Translations under genes and position numbers: made by a program | Shown: positions 18,456 through 27,118 of the stretch, piece by piece | Layout: the number at the start of each line of letters is the position of its first letter | Position numbering within the stretch: the stretch's first letter is position 1 | The notes under the pieces: generated by a model | Databases searched by the model: none | What the model was told of the DNA's origin: nothing | The model's input: only the letters and a program-made list of their open reading frames with translations | From: VAZQ01 sp963771845 | GTDB taxonomy: Bacteria; Pseudomonadota; Alphaproteobacteria; Rhizobiales; Xanthobacteraceae | Reading direction: 5' to 3' | DNA length: 64,000 nt | NCBI GenBank assembly: GCA_963771845.1 | Contig: CAVYVC010000019.1 | Coordinates: 1 to 64,000 of the forward strand

Positions 18456-19489
18456 TGCGCGGCCCCGACGATATCGGAGAGCGAGGGCAGCTGCGGAAGG
18501 AAAGCTTCAAAATGCGCGGAGGAAGGCGCAGCATGGGTGCGCTCGGCCGCTCTGAGCTTTGCCGAGCGCGCACGCGGGTTCGCCGTCACCTCTTCTTCAT
18601 TCGGAGTGATTGGCCGGCGCACCAACAACTTGAATGTCGGGGCGCTTTGCTTGACGTGCGGCAAATGGCGTGATGAACCGGCCGCTTTTGCCCGTTGCGC
18701 CAGAAACGATTTCACGATGCGGTCTTCGAGTGAGTGGAACGCCACCACAACCAGCCGCCCGCCGGGCCTGAGCACCTGTTCAGCCGCGGCAAGCCCGGCG
18801 GTGAGCTCACCGAGCTCGTCGTTGACGAAGATGCGCAGCGCTTGAAACGTGCGAGTGGCGGGATGAATCGTTGCTGGGCGCGCGGGAAGTGTGTCCACAA
18901 TGACTTGCGCCAAGGCACGCGTGGTCTTTATCGGAGCATGCCGGCGCGCTCGCACGAGCGCACGTGCGATCGCTCGCGCATGGCGCTCTTCACCCAGCGT
19001 GCCGACGATGCGCGTGAGATGGCGCTCTGAAGCCGCAGCGACGACGTCAGCGGCGGTCGGCCCGCTCATACCCATGCGCATATCGAGCGGGCCGTCATGA
19101 CGGAATGAAAACCCGCGCGCCCCTTCATCGATCTGCATCGATGAAACGCCGAGATCAAAGACGATGCCGTCGACACAGTCGTAGCCCGCGCTCTGCACGA
19201 CCGCTGAGAGGTCCGAAAACCTGTGCTGATCGAGGATGAAACGGCCGCCGGACGATTGGACGAAATCGGAGCCGCTTGCGATCGCCTCGGGATCACGGTC
19301 AATGGCAAGGACAATGCAGTTGGCGCGGCGGAGGATTTCACGGCTATATCCTCCTGCTCCGAACGTTGCATCGACATACACGCCGCCATGCCGAACAGCG
19401 AGGAAGTCGACCGCGGTGCGGCCGAGCACGGGAGTGTGACGAGCCAGTCCGCCAGCGACAGCATGATTGCTGCCGCTGCTCGCCATCAT
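18452..19489 (-). CDS. rsmH: 16S rRNA (cytosine(1402)-N(4))-methyltransferase
   Basis: RsmH (MraW) uses S-adenosylmethionine to methylate N4 of C1402 in the 16S rRNA decoding centre. The 345-residue protein opens with ARHTPVLGRTAVDFL, then the SAM-binding YVDATFGAGGYSREIL, DRDPEAI, FDLGVSSMQIDEGARGFSFRHDGPLDMRM in two adjacent stretches, and VVAFHSLEDRIVKSFL near the C-terminus. The start is one of two adjacent ATGs (19489 or 19486) overlapping the mraZ stop. Frames further upstream of this start belong to the opposite reading of mraZ and are not part of the protein. The stop overlaps the ftsL start. Confidence 0.97.
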   Translation of the reverse strand: MMASSGSNHAVAGGLARHTPVLGRTAVDFLAVRHGGVYVDATFGAGGYSREILRRANCIVLAIDRDPEAIASGSDFVQSSGGRFILDQHRFSDLSAVVQSAGYDCVDGIVFDLGVSSMQIDEGARGFSFRHDGPLDMRMGMSGPTAADVVAAASERHLTRIVGTLGEERHARAIARALVRARRHAPIKTTRALAQVIVDTLPARPATIHPATRTFQALRIFVNDELGELTAGLAAAEQVLRPGGRLVVVAFHSLEDRIVKSFLAQRAKAAGSSRHLPHVKQSAPTFKLLVRRPITPNEEEVTANPRARSAKLRAAERTHAAPSSAHFEAFLPQLPSLSDIVGAAQ

Positions 19490-19965
19490 TCCCGTGCTCC
19501 GTGCGGGTCTTGCGCCGCTACCCGGGAACCGAGCCGCCGTTTGACAGCGCGAACCTTCTCGGTGGCCTCCGCAAGTTCCGCGCGGAAACGGCCCGGCTCC
19601 CAGATCTGAAATTTGTGTCCCAGACCGGCAAAGGTGACTTCGTCCTTGATGCCAGCGTGATTCTTGAGCGGTTCGGTTAGGACTACTCGTCCTTCTCCAT
19701 CGATCTTGAGGACCTCGCTGGTACCGAAAAGCGCGGTCGAAAATTGCTCCCGCTCGTCGGAGTAGGGTGAAAATTGCGCGATCAACGTCTCGATTTCGGC
19801 GAGCAGCGCATTGCCTCCAGCATCCAGAGCCGGTCGGTCGAGGGTGGGATAACAATAGAGTCCCTCGAAGCCATCCCGGGCCAGCACCGACCGGAAGGAC
19901 GCCGGGATCGATACCCGTCCCTTGGCATCCAGGCGCAAGCTGTAGTTGGAGACAAACCGGTCCAT
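19486..19965 (-). CDS. mraZ: Transcriptional regulator of the dcw cluster, MraZ
   Basis: MraZ is a SpoVT/AbrB-fold DNA-binding protein that represses its own dcw operon through TGGG-type direct repeats upstream. The 159-residue protein contains two AbrB-like halves: FVSNYSLRLDAKGRVSIPASFR near residues 4-25 and EVLKIDGEGRVVLTEPL near 84-100. These are the duplicated D-x-K/E-G-R-x motifs of the family. It is the first gene of the minus-strand cluster. A perfectly spaced TGGG array lies at 20042-20075, 77 bases upstream of its ATG, fitting autoregulation. Confidence 0.97.
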   Translation of the reverse strand: MDRFVSNYSLRLDAKGRVSIPASFRSVLARDGFEGLYCYPTLDRPALDAGGNALLAEIETLIAQFSPYSDEREQFSTALFGTSEVLKIDGEGRVVLTEPLKNHAGIKDEVTFAGLGHKFQIWEPGRFRAELAEATEKVRAVKRRLGSRVAAQDPHGARE

Positions 19966-20041
19966 GGGCCCCGTAACCCGTCTCCATCCAGTTCGCCGGC
20001 AGCGTCCCGGCGTTGGCGCAACCGATCTTTCCGGCCATCGA

Positions 20042-20086
20042 TGGGAAAATATGGGCTATCATGGGATAACTTGGGCGTCAACGGGA
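20042..20086. promoter_or_regulatory. Putative MraZ operator: TGGG repeats at 10-bp period
   Basis: TGGG occurs at 20042, 20052, 20062 and 20072, exactly one helical turn apart, with a degenerate CGGG at 20082. In Escherichia coli MraZ binds three TGGGN repeats separated by five bases, which is the same 10-bp period. The repeats read on the plus strand, opposite to mraZ transcription. Position (77-120 bases before the mraZ start) fits overlap with the dcw promoter. Confidence 0.8.
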
Positions 20087-20301
20087 ATGATTCCTGGCTC
20101 CGGAACTGATCAACCAAAATCATTAACGGCGCGCGCGCTTAAGGAATAGTTGAGCCAAAACCGACGTGGTTGTCGTATCCAGGGATTCCCCCAAGCCGTA
20201 CTGTAGGTTGCACTGCAAACCGGATCGGAACCGGAGGGAACGGCGGGCATTGTTCGGGCGTTGTCTGGCCACAAGGAAAGAAGCCTCTTTCCTTCACCTG
20301 A

Positions 20302-20562
20302 AAAACCTCTCAGGAGGTCCCTGCGAGCAGCAACAATGCGACTACGGGGACGGGCAACACAGGAACTCCTCGTGCCGCCGCTCCTGAGGATCCGACCCAC
20401 GTCAATCTCAAAGTGACGTGGACCAAGGACGAACTCAAGGCGGCCCCGGACTTCCAGTACTATCGTCCAGCCGCGCGCATGTCCGAGCGGCCTGCAACGT
20501 CGCCGGCCACCGGCATGGGCCCGCGGCCAATTGCTCCGCCTCCAGCAGCGCCGCCCCGTTAG
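20302..20562 (+). pseudogene. C-terminal remnant resembling a PRC-barrel protein
   Basis: An open stretch of 86 codons ends at TAG 20560 and contains VNLKVTWTKDELKAAPDFQYYRP followed by a proline/alanine-rich tail (IAPPPAAPPR). The TKDELKxAPxF segment resembles the region that follows PRC-barrel domains in rhizobial proteins. There is a stop at 20299-20301 and no usable start codon, so the N-terminal part with the barrel is missing. A strong terminator follows at 20633-20667. The assignment to PRC-barrel is by motif memory only. Confidence 0.35.
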
Positions 20563-20632
20563 TAGCGTGGCGTATAAAGTGACGTTGCGTCGGTAGCGTC
20601 TGCGTTTCGGGACAGAGTAGGTTCCCCGCGGT

Positions 20633-20667
20633 CCGGGTCGGTCAAAAGCCGGCCCGGCCGTCTTTTT
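20633..20667 (+). terminator. Rho-independent terminator
   Basis: The arms CCGGGTCGG (20633-20641) and CCGGCCCGG (20649-20657) pair with one G-U, with a seven-base loop, and are followed by CCGTCTTTTT. It is oriented to stop plus-strand transcription coming from the PRC-barrel remnant, before the amidase gene. Confidence 0.6.
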
Positions 20668-20889
20668 GGGGCTCTTTCTGCTGCATATACGACCTAATCG
20701 GCCCGTGCCTACGCCGATATGCGGCCGAGAGGCAACACCCCGCTGAGAATTCACAGGTTTACGGACACACACGCGACTTGCGCTTGTGTTGTCACCTCTT
20801 TTTTGCACAATCGTAGGGGTCGCGGGGGCGACACTCAATCGTTTGCCCGGTCCGCCTCTGAGTTGGTAAGCGCGTCGGTGAGTTCGCGT

Positions 20890-21687
20890 ATGGTTACGCT
20901 TGTGTCCGAGTTGCGCCCAGATTCCTGCGTCGTCGCAGAGGTTCGGCCTTCGCCCAACCAAAGCGAGCGCAAGGATGGCGCTTTGCCCGACATGATCGTG
21001 CTGCACTATACCGGCATGCGCGACAATGAGGCCGCGATCAGGACTCTTTGTAATCCGGTATCCGAGGTTTCCGCACATTACGTCGTGCTGCAAGATGGCT
21101 ACATCGTGCAGCTCGTTGCCGAATCCCAGCGGGCTTGGCACGCTGGCGTTTCTTATTGGGCGGGCCAGAGCGACATTAATTCATGCTCTATCGGGATTGA
21201 GATCGCCAACCCGGGTCACGACCACGGCTATCCCGATTTTCCGCGACGGCAAATCGCGGCGGTGACTGCATTGTGCCGCAGCATCTTGGCCCGTCATCAG
21301 ATTCCGGCTGACCGCGTCCTTGCGCATTCCGACATAGCGCCCGCACGCAAGCAGGATCCGGGAGAAAAGTTTCCCTGGAAGCTCTTGGCGGAATCCGGCA
21401 TCGGCCTGTGGGTCAAGCCCGCACCGCTGTCCCAGACGGGACAAATCTACGTCCTCGGGGATACCAATCCGGCAATCGAGGAAACCCAGCGCCTGCTCGC
21501 ACGCTACGGTTATGGGGTTACCCCCACGGGCTATCTCGACAGCCCGACCCGCGATGCCGTTGCCGCGTTCCAGCGCCATTTCCGGCCCATGCGGGTTGAT
21601 GGCGTGCTGGACGTCTCGACCACAACGACGTTGAAGGCGCTGTTGGCCGCTCGCGACGCACGTCTCAACTCTATCCAGCCGAGCTGA
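20890..21687 (+). CDS. N-acetylmuramoyl-L-alanine amidase, AmiD type, with peptidoglycan-binding domain
   Basis: A 265-residue amidase that cleaves the MurNAc-L-Ala bond, probably in muropeptide recycling or wall turnover. The Amidase_2 domain (about residues 25-180) has the zinc ligands in MIVLHYTGM, near residue 38, and in VLAHSDIAPARKQDPG, near 140-150. It also has SAHYVV and SIGIEIANPGHDHG. The C-terminal 70 residues form a PG_binding_1 domain (ETQRLLARYGYGV...AVAAFQRHF). I chose ATG 20890 because longer frames lack similarity; this gives no classical signal peptide or lipobox, so the protein may be cytoplasmic. It is followed by rnpB. Confidence 0.9.
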   Translation: MVTLVSELRPDSCVVAEVRPSPNQSERKDGALPDMIVLHYTGMRDNEAAIRTLCNPVSEVSAHYVVLQDGYIVQLVAESQRAWHAGVSYWAGQSDINSCSIGIEIANPGHDHGYPDFPRRQIAAVTALCRSILARHQIPADRVLAHSDIAPARKQDPGEKFPWKLLAESGIGLWVKPAPLSQTGQIYVLGDTNPAIEETQRLLARYGYGVTPTGYLDSPTRDAVAAFQRHFRPMRVDGVLDVSTTTTLKALLAARDARLNSIQPS

Positions 21688-21741
21688 AGCATTTTCATCG
21701 CTGCTCTTGAACTTGCGCTGCAGCGGCCCCATCACTGTTGG

Positions 21742-22142
21742 GTCAGTCGGCCGGACGGCTGCTCGACCCAATGGCGAAAGCCGGTTCGAGAGGAAAGTCC
21801 GGGCTCCACGGACGTGCGGTGCCGGCTAATGGCCGGCAGGCGTGAGCCTCGGGAAAGTGCCACAGAAAACATACCGCCGCGCATTGCGCGGTAAGGGTGA
21901 AAAGGTGCGGTAAGAGCGCACCGCGCCTGCGGCAACGCAGGTGGCAGGGTAAACCCCACCGGGAGCAAGACCGAATAGGGACGGGCGGGACGCTTTGCTT
22001 TGAAGGTCCCGGGATCGATGTCCGGATCCAGACCGTCCGGGTAGGTCGCTCGAGGCGCCGGGCAACCGGCGCCACAGACGAATGGCCGTCACGCGAAAGC
22101 GCAAGCTTTCGCCCCACAGAACCCGGCTTACAGGCCGGCTGA
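21742..22142 (+). ncRNA. rnpB: RNase P RNA (class A)
   Basis: The catalytic RNA of ribonuclease P, which matures tRNA 5' ends. Diagnostic conserved pieces appear in order: GAGGAAAGTCCGGGCTCC near 21790 (P4 5' strand region), GTGCCACAGAAA near 21857, GGGTGAAAAGGTGCGGTAAGAG near 21895 in part, GGTAAACCCCACC near 21949 and ACAGAACCCGGCTTAC near 22117. The terminal P1 helix can be drawn between TCAGTCGGCC at the 5' end and GGCCGGCTGA at the 3' end, which sets the limits. Total length near 400 is normal for alphaproteobacteria. Confidence 0.95.
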
Positions 22143-22150
22143 TAACGTGA

Positions 22151-22181
22151 GAGGCCCGGTGGAGAGCATCCCCCGGGCCTC
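22151..22181 (+). terminator. Hairpin directly after rnpB
   Basis: GAGGCCCGG (22151-22159) pairs perfectly with CCGGGCCTC (22173-22181) around a 13-base loop, nine bases after the end of the RNase P RNA. There is no T run, so it may be a transcript-stabilising or weak terminator hairpin. Confidence 0.5.
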
Positions 22182-22200
22182 GCCACTCGGGAAGGCAATA

Positions 22201-22284
22201 GCGAATAGTGAATAGCGGATAGAAGCTATCCGGCCGGGCAACTATTCGCTATTCGCTATTCGCTATTCGCTACTCGCTGTTCGC
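22201..22284. repeat. Inverted array of 7-bp repeats
   Basis: Three units of GCGAATA type (22201-22221: GCGAATA, GTGAATA, GCGGATA) face six units of the complement, TATTCGC (four perfect at 22243-22270, then TACTCGC and TGTTCGC to 22284). The arms can fold into a long cruciform. It lies 20 bases before the 5-oxoprolinase start, so it may affect that gene's expression and could vary by slippage. Confidence 0.85.
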
Positions 22285-22304
22285 TTCTCACCAATCGCCT
22301 CGCC

Positions 22305-25300
22305 ATGCCGATAAACGCCACCTGGGACTTCTGGATCGATCGCGGCGGCACTTTCACAGATGTGATCGGGCGGCGGCCCGAGGGCACGCTCGTTGCGCAC
22401 AAGCTCTTGTCCGAGCAACCGCACGCCGATCGGGATGCCGCAGTGGAAGGCATTCGCCACCTGCTGGGCGTAGCGCCAGGCCAGCCGATCCCGCCGGGCG
22501 TCATCGGCAACATCAAGATGGGGACGACTGTCGCCACCAATGCACTTCTTGAGCGCAAGGGTGAGCGCACGCTTCTGCTGATCACCAAGGGGTTCCGCGA
22601 CGCGCTCAAAATCGGTTACCAGGCCCGCCCCAAAATTTTTGCCCGCCAGATCATCAAACCGCAAATGCTCTACGAGCAGGCGGTGGAGATCGAGGAGCGC
22701 GTGCGCGCCGACGGCACGGTTGAGCAGGCACTGGATGTCGATTCCGCGCGCAACGCGCTCGTCGCCGCGCTTGCAGCCGGTATCAAGGCGGTCGCAATCG
22801 TCCTCCTGCACGCGTATCGCTATCCCGAGCATGAGCGTTGCGTGGCGGCACTGGCGCGCGAGCTGGGCTTCACTCAGGTATCGGTGAGCCACGAGATCTC
22901 GCCCCTGATCAAGCTTGTTGGGCGGGGCGATACGACCGTCGTCGACGCTTATCTTTCCCCGATCATCCGCAGTTACGTCGCGAAGGTCGCAAGCGAGATC
23001 GAGCCCATCACGAGGCAACGCGCCAACGGCGCAAAGCAAGCACAGCGCGCCAGTCCCTTCCTCATGTTCATGATGTCGTCGGGTGGGCTGACCATGGCCG
23101 ACCTGTTCCAGGGCAAGGACGCGATCCTCTCCGGACCTGCCGGAGGCGTAGTCGGCATGGCCGAAACAGGGCGGCAAGCTGGTTTCGATCGCCTTATTGG
23201 CTTCGACATGGGCGGCACTTCGACCGACGTGTCGCATTTCGACGGCGAATACGAGCGCGCCTTCGAGACTGAAATCGCCGGCGTGCGCATGCGCGCGCCC
23301 ATGATGCTGATCCACACTGTGGCGGCGGGAGGCGGATCCATTCTGCACTTCGATGGGGCGCGCTTCCGCGTCGGGCCGGACAGTGCTGGGGCCAATCCAG
23401 GCCCCAAATGTTATCGCCGCGGAGGCCCGCTCGCGCTCACTGACGCAAACCTGATGGTGGGCAAGCTCATTCCTGATTTCTTCCCGAAGATTTTTGGTGC
23501 TGGGCAGAACGAGCCCCTGGACGCACCGGCGGTGCACACCGCTTTCAGCGCGCTCGCGCATGAGATCGGGGACGGCCGTTCGGCCGAGGCCGTCGCTGAC
23601 GGCTTTATCAAGATCGCAATCGAGAACATGGCCAACGCCATCAAGAAAATCTCGGTACAGCGCGGCTATGACGTCACCCGCTACGTGCTCAACTGCTTTG
23701 GCGGCGCGGGCGGCCAGCACGCCTGTCTCGTCGCTGACGCGCTCGGCATGACCAAGGTGCTGATCCACCCGTTCTCGTCCTTGCTGTCGGCCTATGGCAT
23801 GGGGCTTGCGGACATTCGCGCTACGCGGCAGTTGGCCATTGAGGAGCCTTTTGGCGCCGCAGCACTCGACGCCATCAGAACAATCGGCAACCGCCTGGGC
23901 GAGGAGGCACGAGCAGAAGTCATCCGCCAGGGCGTTCCAGCCGACGCCGTGACCGTGCATGTGCGCGTGCATATTCGATACTCCGGAACAGATACGGCTC
24001 TTGTGGTGCCGGGCCTTACGCAAGCTCCTTGCGCGGCTCCCACGGAGGTCTCACTGGCCTCGTTACGATCCGGCTTCGAGGCGGCGCACAAGGCGCGCTT
24101 CGGATTCATTGATGCGATGAAAGATCTTGTGGTTGAGGCGGTCTCAATCGAGGCAGTCGGCGGAGGGGCGAAGTTTACGGAGCCGGCGCACGCGCTTACG
24201 GACGCACCGCGTCCCGCACCCGTGCAGAACACCCGCTTCTACTCCGGCGGCAGATGGCGCGATGCGTCAATCTTCCTGCGCAAACAACTGTCGCCTGGTC
24301 ACAAGGTGAACGGCCCGGCCATTATCATTGAGCCGCATCAAACGGTTGTGGTGGAGGACGGCTGGGGCGCCACTATTACCGCGAAGAACCATCTCGTCGT
24401 CGAGCGCATCGTTGCGCTCAAGCGCCAGAGCGCGATCGGCACCGCGGCCGATCCGGTGATGCTCGAAGTGTTCAACAACCTGTTCATGTCGATTGCCGAA
24501 CAGATGGGCGTGTCGCTGCAGAACACGGCCTATTCGGTCAACATCAAGGAGCGGCTCGATTTCTCGTGTGCGGTATTCGCAGCCGATGGCACGCTGGTGG
24601 CGAATGCTCCGCACATGCCCGTCCATCTCGGCTCCATGGACCGCGCCGTGGAAACCGTTATCCGCGAGAACCAAGGCACGATTGCACCCGGTGACGTGTA
24701 CGTGATCAATGCACCTTATAACGGCGGCACGCATCTGCCTGACATCACCGTGTGCACGCCGGTCTTCGATGCCGCACAAGAAAAGATTCTGTTCTGGGTT
24801 GCCTCGCGCGGCCACCATGCGGATGTCGGCGGGATTTCACCCGGCTCGATGTCGCCCAACGCCACCACCATCGAGCAGGAGGGCGTCTACATCGATAATT
24901 TCAAGCTGGTCGACCGCGGCCGTTTCCGCGAGCAGGCACTTTATGAGCTGTTGAACGGCGCAAAATACCCCGCACGCAACGCGCTTCAGAACGTCAACGA
25001 CATCAAGGCACAGATCGCCGCCAACGAGAAAGGCGTGCAGGAACTTAACAAGATGGTCGCGCAGTTCACGTTGCCGGTTGTCGAGGCCTACATGGGGCAC
25101 GTGCAGGACAATGCGGCCGAAAGCGTGCGCCGGGTCATCGACCGGCTGCATAACTCATCGTTCGAATACGAGATGGACCAGAGCACGGTCATCAAGGTCA
25201 AGATCACGGTCGACAAGCAAAAACGCCAGGCGACTGTCGATTTCACCGGCACCTCGCCGCAGCAAAACAGCAATTTCAACGCCCCGGAACCGGTGACCCG

Positions 25301-25979
25301 CGCAGCCGTGCTCTATGTGTTTCGCGTGATGGTGGACGACGACATTCCCATGAACGGCGGCTGTTTGCGCCCGATCAGAATCATAATTCCGAAGAAATCA
25401 ATGCTCTCGCCGGAATTCCCCGCTGCCGTCGTTGCAGGCAACGTCGAAACATCCCAAGCCGTGACAAACTGCTTGTTTGGAGCGCTCGGCGCGCTCGCCG
25501 CGGCGCAGGGCACCATGAACAATCTGAACTTTGGAAATGCGAGATACCAGTATTACGAAACCATCTGCTCCGGTTCGCCTGCCGGGTCCGGTTTTGACGG
25601 GACCGATGCCGTGCATACCCATATGACCAATACGCGATTGACCGATCCGGAAGTGCTGGAGTTCCGCTACCCGGTCGTGCTCGAGGATTTTCACATTCGT
25701 CAGAATTCGGGCGGACGCGGCAAGTGGCATGCCGGCGACGGCGTGCGCCGTACCATTCGCTTCCTGGAGAAAATGGATTGCACCATTCTCTCAGGTCACC
25801 GGCGCGTGCGCCCCTTTGGACTGGCGGGCGGCGAGGCGGGTCAGGTCGGTGAGAACTGGGCGCGCAGAAAAGGCGGCCACATGGAAAGGCTTGCAGGCTG
25901 CGATGCAACGGTCATCGACGCCGGCGAGGCCGTCATTATCCAGACGCCGACTGCAGGCGGCTACGGCAAGCCGGAGTAG
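22305..25979 (+). CDS. 5-oxoprolinase / hydantoinase HyuA-HyuB fusion
   Basis: A 1224-residue ATP-dependent cyclic amide hydrolase. The N-terminal two thirds is the HyuA part: hydantoinase/oxoprolinase N-terminal motif DRGGTFTDVIG near residue 10, MGTTVATNALLER near 73 and the catalytic-domain phosphate motif FDMGGTSTDVSHFDGEYE near 300. From about residue 710 the HyuB part begins (MLEVFNNLFMSIAEQMG, then APYNGGTHLPDITV and NSGGRGKWHAGDG). In eukaryotes and many bacteria this fused layout opens 5-oxoproline to glutamate using ATP; hydantoin or N-methylhydantoin hydrolysis is the alternative. It stands alone, convergent with the Tim44-like gene only 19 bases away. Confidence 0.9.
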   Translation: MPINATWDFWIDRGGTFTDVIGRRPEGTLVAHKLLSEQPHADRDAAVEGIRHLLGVAPGQPIPPGVIGNIKMGTTVATNALLERKGERTLLLITKGFRDALKIGYQARPKIFARQIIKPQMLYEQAVEIEERVRADGTVEQALDVDSARNALVAALAAGIKAVAIVLLHAYRYPEHERCVAALARELGFTQVSVSHEISPLIKLVGRGDTTVVDAYLSPIIRSYVAKVASEIEPITRQRANGAKQAQRASPFLMFMMSSGGLTMADLFQGKDAILSGPAGGVVGMAETGRQAGFDRLIGFDMGGTSTDVSHFDGEYERAFETEIAGVRMRAPMMLIHTVAAGGGSILHFDGARFRVGPDSAGANPGPKCYRRGGPLALTDANLMVGKLIPDFFPKIFGAGQNEPLDAPAVHTAFSALAHEIGDGRSAEAVADGFIKIAIENMANAIKKISVQRGYDVTRYVLNCFGGAGGQHACLVADALGMTKVLIHPFSSLLSAYGMGLADIRATRQLAIEEPFGAAALDAIRTIGNRLGEEARAEVIRQGVPADAVTVHVRVHIRYSGTDTALVVPGLTQAPCAAPTEVSLASLRSGFEAAHKARFGFIDAMKDLVVEAVSIEAVGGGAKFTEPAHALTDAPRPAPVQNTRFYSGGRWRDASIFLRKQLSPGHKVNGPAIIIEPHQTVVVEDGWGATITAKNHLVVERIVALKRQSAIGTAADPVMLEVFNNLFMSIAEQMGVSLQNTAYSVNIKERLDFSCAVFAADGTLVANAPHMPVHLGSMDRAVETVIRENQGTIAPGDVYVINAPYNGGTHLPDITVCTPVFDAAQEKILFWVASRGHHADVGGISPGSMSPNATTIEQEGVYIDNFKLVDRGRFREQALYELLNGAKYPARNALQNVNDIKAQIAANEKGVQELNKMVAQFTLPVVEAYMGHVQDNAAESVRRVIDRLHNSSFEYEMDQSTVIKVKITVDKQKRQATVDFTGTSPQQNSNFNAPEPVTRAAVLYVFRVMVDDDIPMNGGCLRPIRIIIPKKSMLSPEFPAAVVAGNVETSQAVTNCLFGALGALAAAQGTMNNLNFGNARYQYYETICSGSPAGSGFDGTDAVHTHMTNTRLTDPEVLEFRYPVVLEDFHIRQNSGGRGKWHAGDGVRRTIRFLEKMDCTILSGHRRVRPFGLAGGEAGQVGENWARRKGGHMERLAGCDATVIDAGEAVIIQTPTAGGYGKPE

Positions 25980-25998
25980 AGCAACTTTCGATGACGCC

Positions 25999-26964
25999 CT
26001 AGCTTTGTTGGATCGCTGACACCAACCAGTGACCGCCCTGACGGCGCATGAAGGTCCACACTTCAGTGGCTTCGTCCGGACCGCCCTCGATCACGCGGTC
26101 GCTTTGGCGGTCGACCGTCTGATCGTTGAGCGAGTAGCGCATCGCGACCGTCGCGTATTCGGTATCGCCTTCGCGCCAAGCCTCGGCAAGGTCGCCCTGC
26201 TGGAGCTTCACATCCGACACGCGATTGACGACGCCCTTGCTTGCGTTGGCAGCAAGGTCCTCCGAGAAATAGGAAACCGTCTCTGGCGTCGCGATGGCGC
26301 GCAACCGGCCGACATCTTCTGCACTGTAGGCGGCCTGCAGCTCGCCGAGAAGCCGCTCGAAGGCGTTGAAGTCATCAGGCGTAAGCCCGACCTCGTCGGT
26401 GCCGGAAGCGCGCTGCGCGGCGGGACGGGCGCTGCCGCCACCCAAGCCCGACCCCAAGGCTCCGGAAGCCATCGCGCCTGACGCATAGTCGCGAAATGCG
26501 GGCCCACCCGCGACCGCCGGTTGGCTCCGGCGCTGCCACCACGCCCAGATCATTCGCGCGACAAATACCACCAGCACAACTTGCAGCAAAAGACCCAGGA
26601 TCGAGGCAAACCCGCCAAGTCCGCCAAACAGGCCGTGGCCGAAGAGCATGCCGAGCAGTCCTGCACCGAGGAAGCCTGTGAACAATCCGCCGAGGAATCC
26701 TGGGCGGCCAAAAAAGCCGCCAAGCGGCGATGTCGTCGGCGTGCGCTGGGCCAAGCCGGGCTGGTTCGGCTGAGTCATGCTGCGCTCAATGGGACGCGCG
26801 CTCGGTGACGTCGTCGTCGAAGGCGGCGCGGAGAAGGTCTGCGAGCCGCGGCTCCCGAAGCTGCCGCCCCGGCCGGCGCGTGCATCAGCGTCGCTCACCA
26901 TAAGCGCCAAGGTTGCGGCAACGGCGCAGACCGCGAGCAAAGGACGGAAACGCTTGCGCAGCAT
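25999..26964 (-). CDS. Tim44-like domain protein with membrane anchor
   Basis: A 321-residue secreted or inner-membrane protein. An N-terminal signal (LLAVCAVAATLALMVSDADA) is followed by a glycine/serine/proline-rich linker and a glycine-rich hydrophobic region at about residues 95-145 ending LLLQVVLVVFVARMIWAWW. The C-terminal 120 residues form a Tim44-like domain (GLTPDDFNAFERLLGELQAAYSAEDV... and VWTFMRRQGGHWLVSAIQQS). Bacterial Tim44-like proteins of this layout are common in rhizobia. Their role is not established, though an inner-membrane link to translocation or envelope maintenance has been proposed. The start at 26964 is the only one that keeps the signal peptide. Confidence 0.88.
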   Translation of the reverse strand: MLRKRFRPLLAVCAVAATLALMVSDADARAGRGGSFGSRGSQTFSAPPSTTTSPSARPIERSMTQPNQPGLAQRTPTTSPLGGFFGRPGFLGGLFTGFLGAGLLGMLFGHGLFGGLGGFASILGLLLQVVLVVFVARMIWAWWQRRSQPAVAGGPAFRDYASGAMASGALGSGLGGGSARPAAQRASGTDEVGLTPDDFNAFERLLGELQAAYSAEDVGRLRAIATPETVSYFSEDLAANASKGVVNRVSDVKLQQGDLAEAWREGDTEYATVAMRYSLNDQTVDRQSDRVIEGGPDEATEVWTFMRRQGGHWLVSAIQQS

Positions 26965-27118
26965 GAAACTCCTCCCGAGTGCGATGAATTAGGTAGTCTA
27001 GCATATTGGGATTGCCGGGCACCATTTTAAGGTGCCGCAATCGAGGACCGGCCCTGGAGCAAAAAAGCTCTTTCCCTGCCGAGGGTTACGACCCAAGCAG
27101 GATGTCGGGCGGGCTGGC

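Noticed and set aside
19490..20062. N-terminal extension of the rsmH frame
   Set aside because: This part reads mraZ in the wrong frame and gives a low-complexity product; rsmH starts at the ATG pair overlapping the mraZ stop.
20110..21141. Long minus-strand open frame of 343 codons
   Set aside because: It runs antisense over the AmiD amidase gene, which has clear zinc and peptidoglycan-binding motifs; the antisense product has no recognisable domain and is rich in Arg.
22241..22284. CRISPR-like array
   Set aside because: Units are only 7 bp with no spacers, and no cas genes are present; it is a simple tandem repeat.
22263..24023. Minus-strand open frame of 586 codons
   Set aside because: It lies fully antisense to the HyuA part of the 5-oxoprolinase, mirrors its codon structure and has no domain signature.
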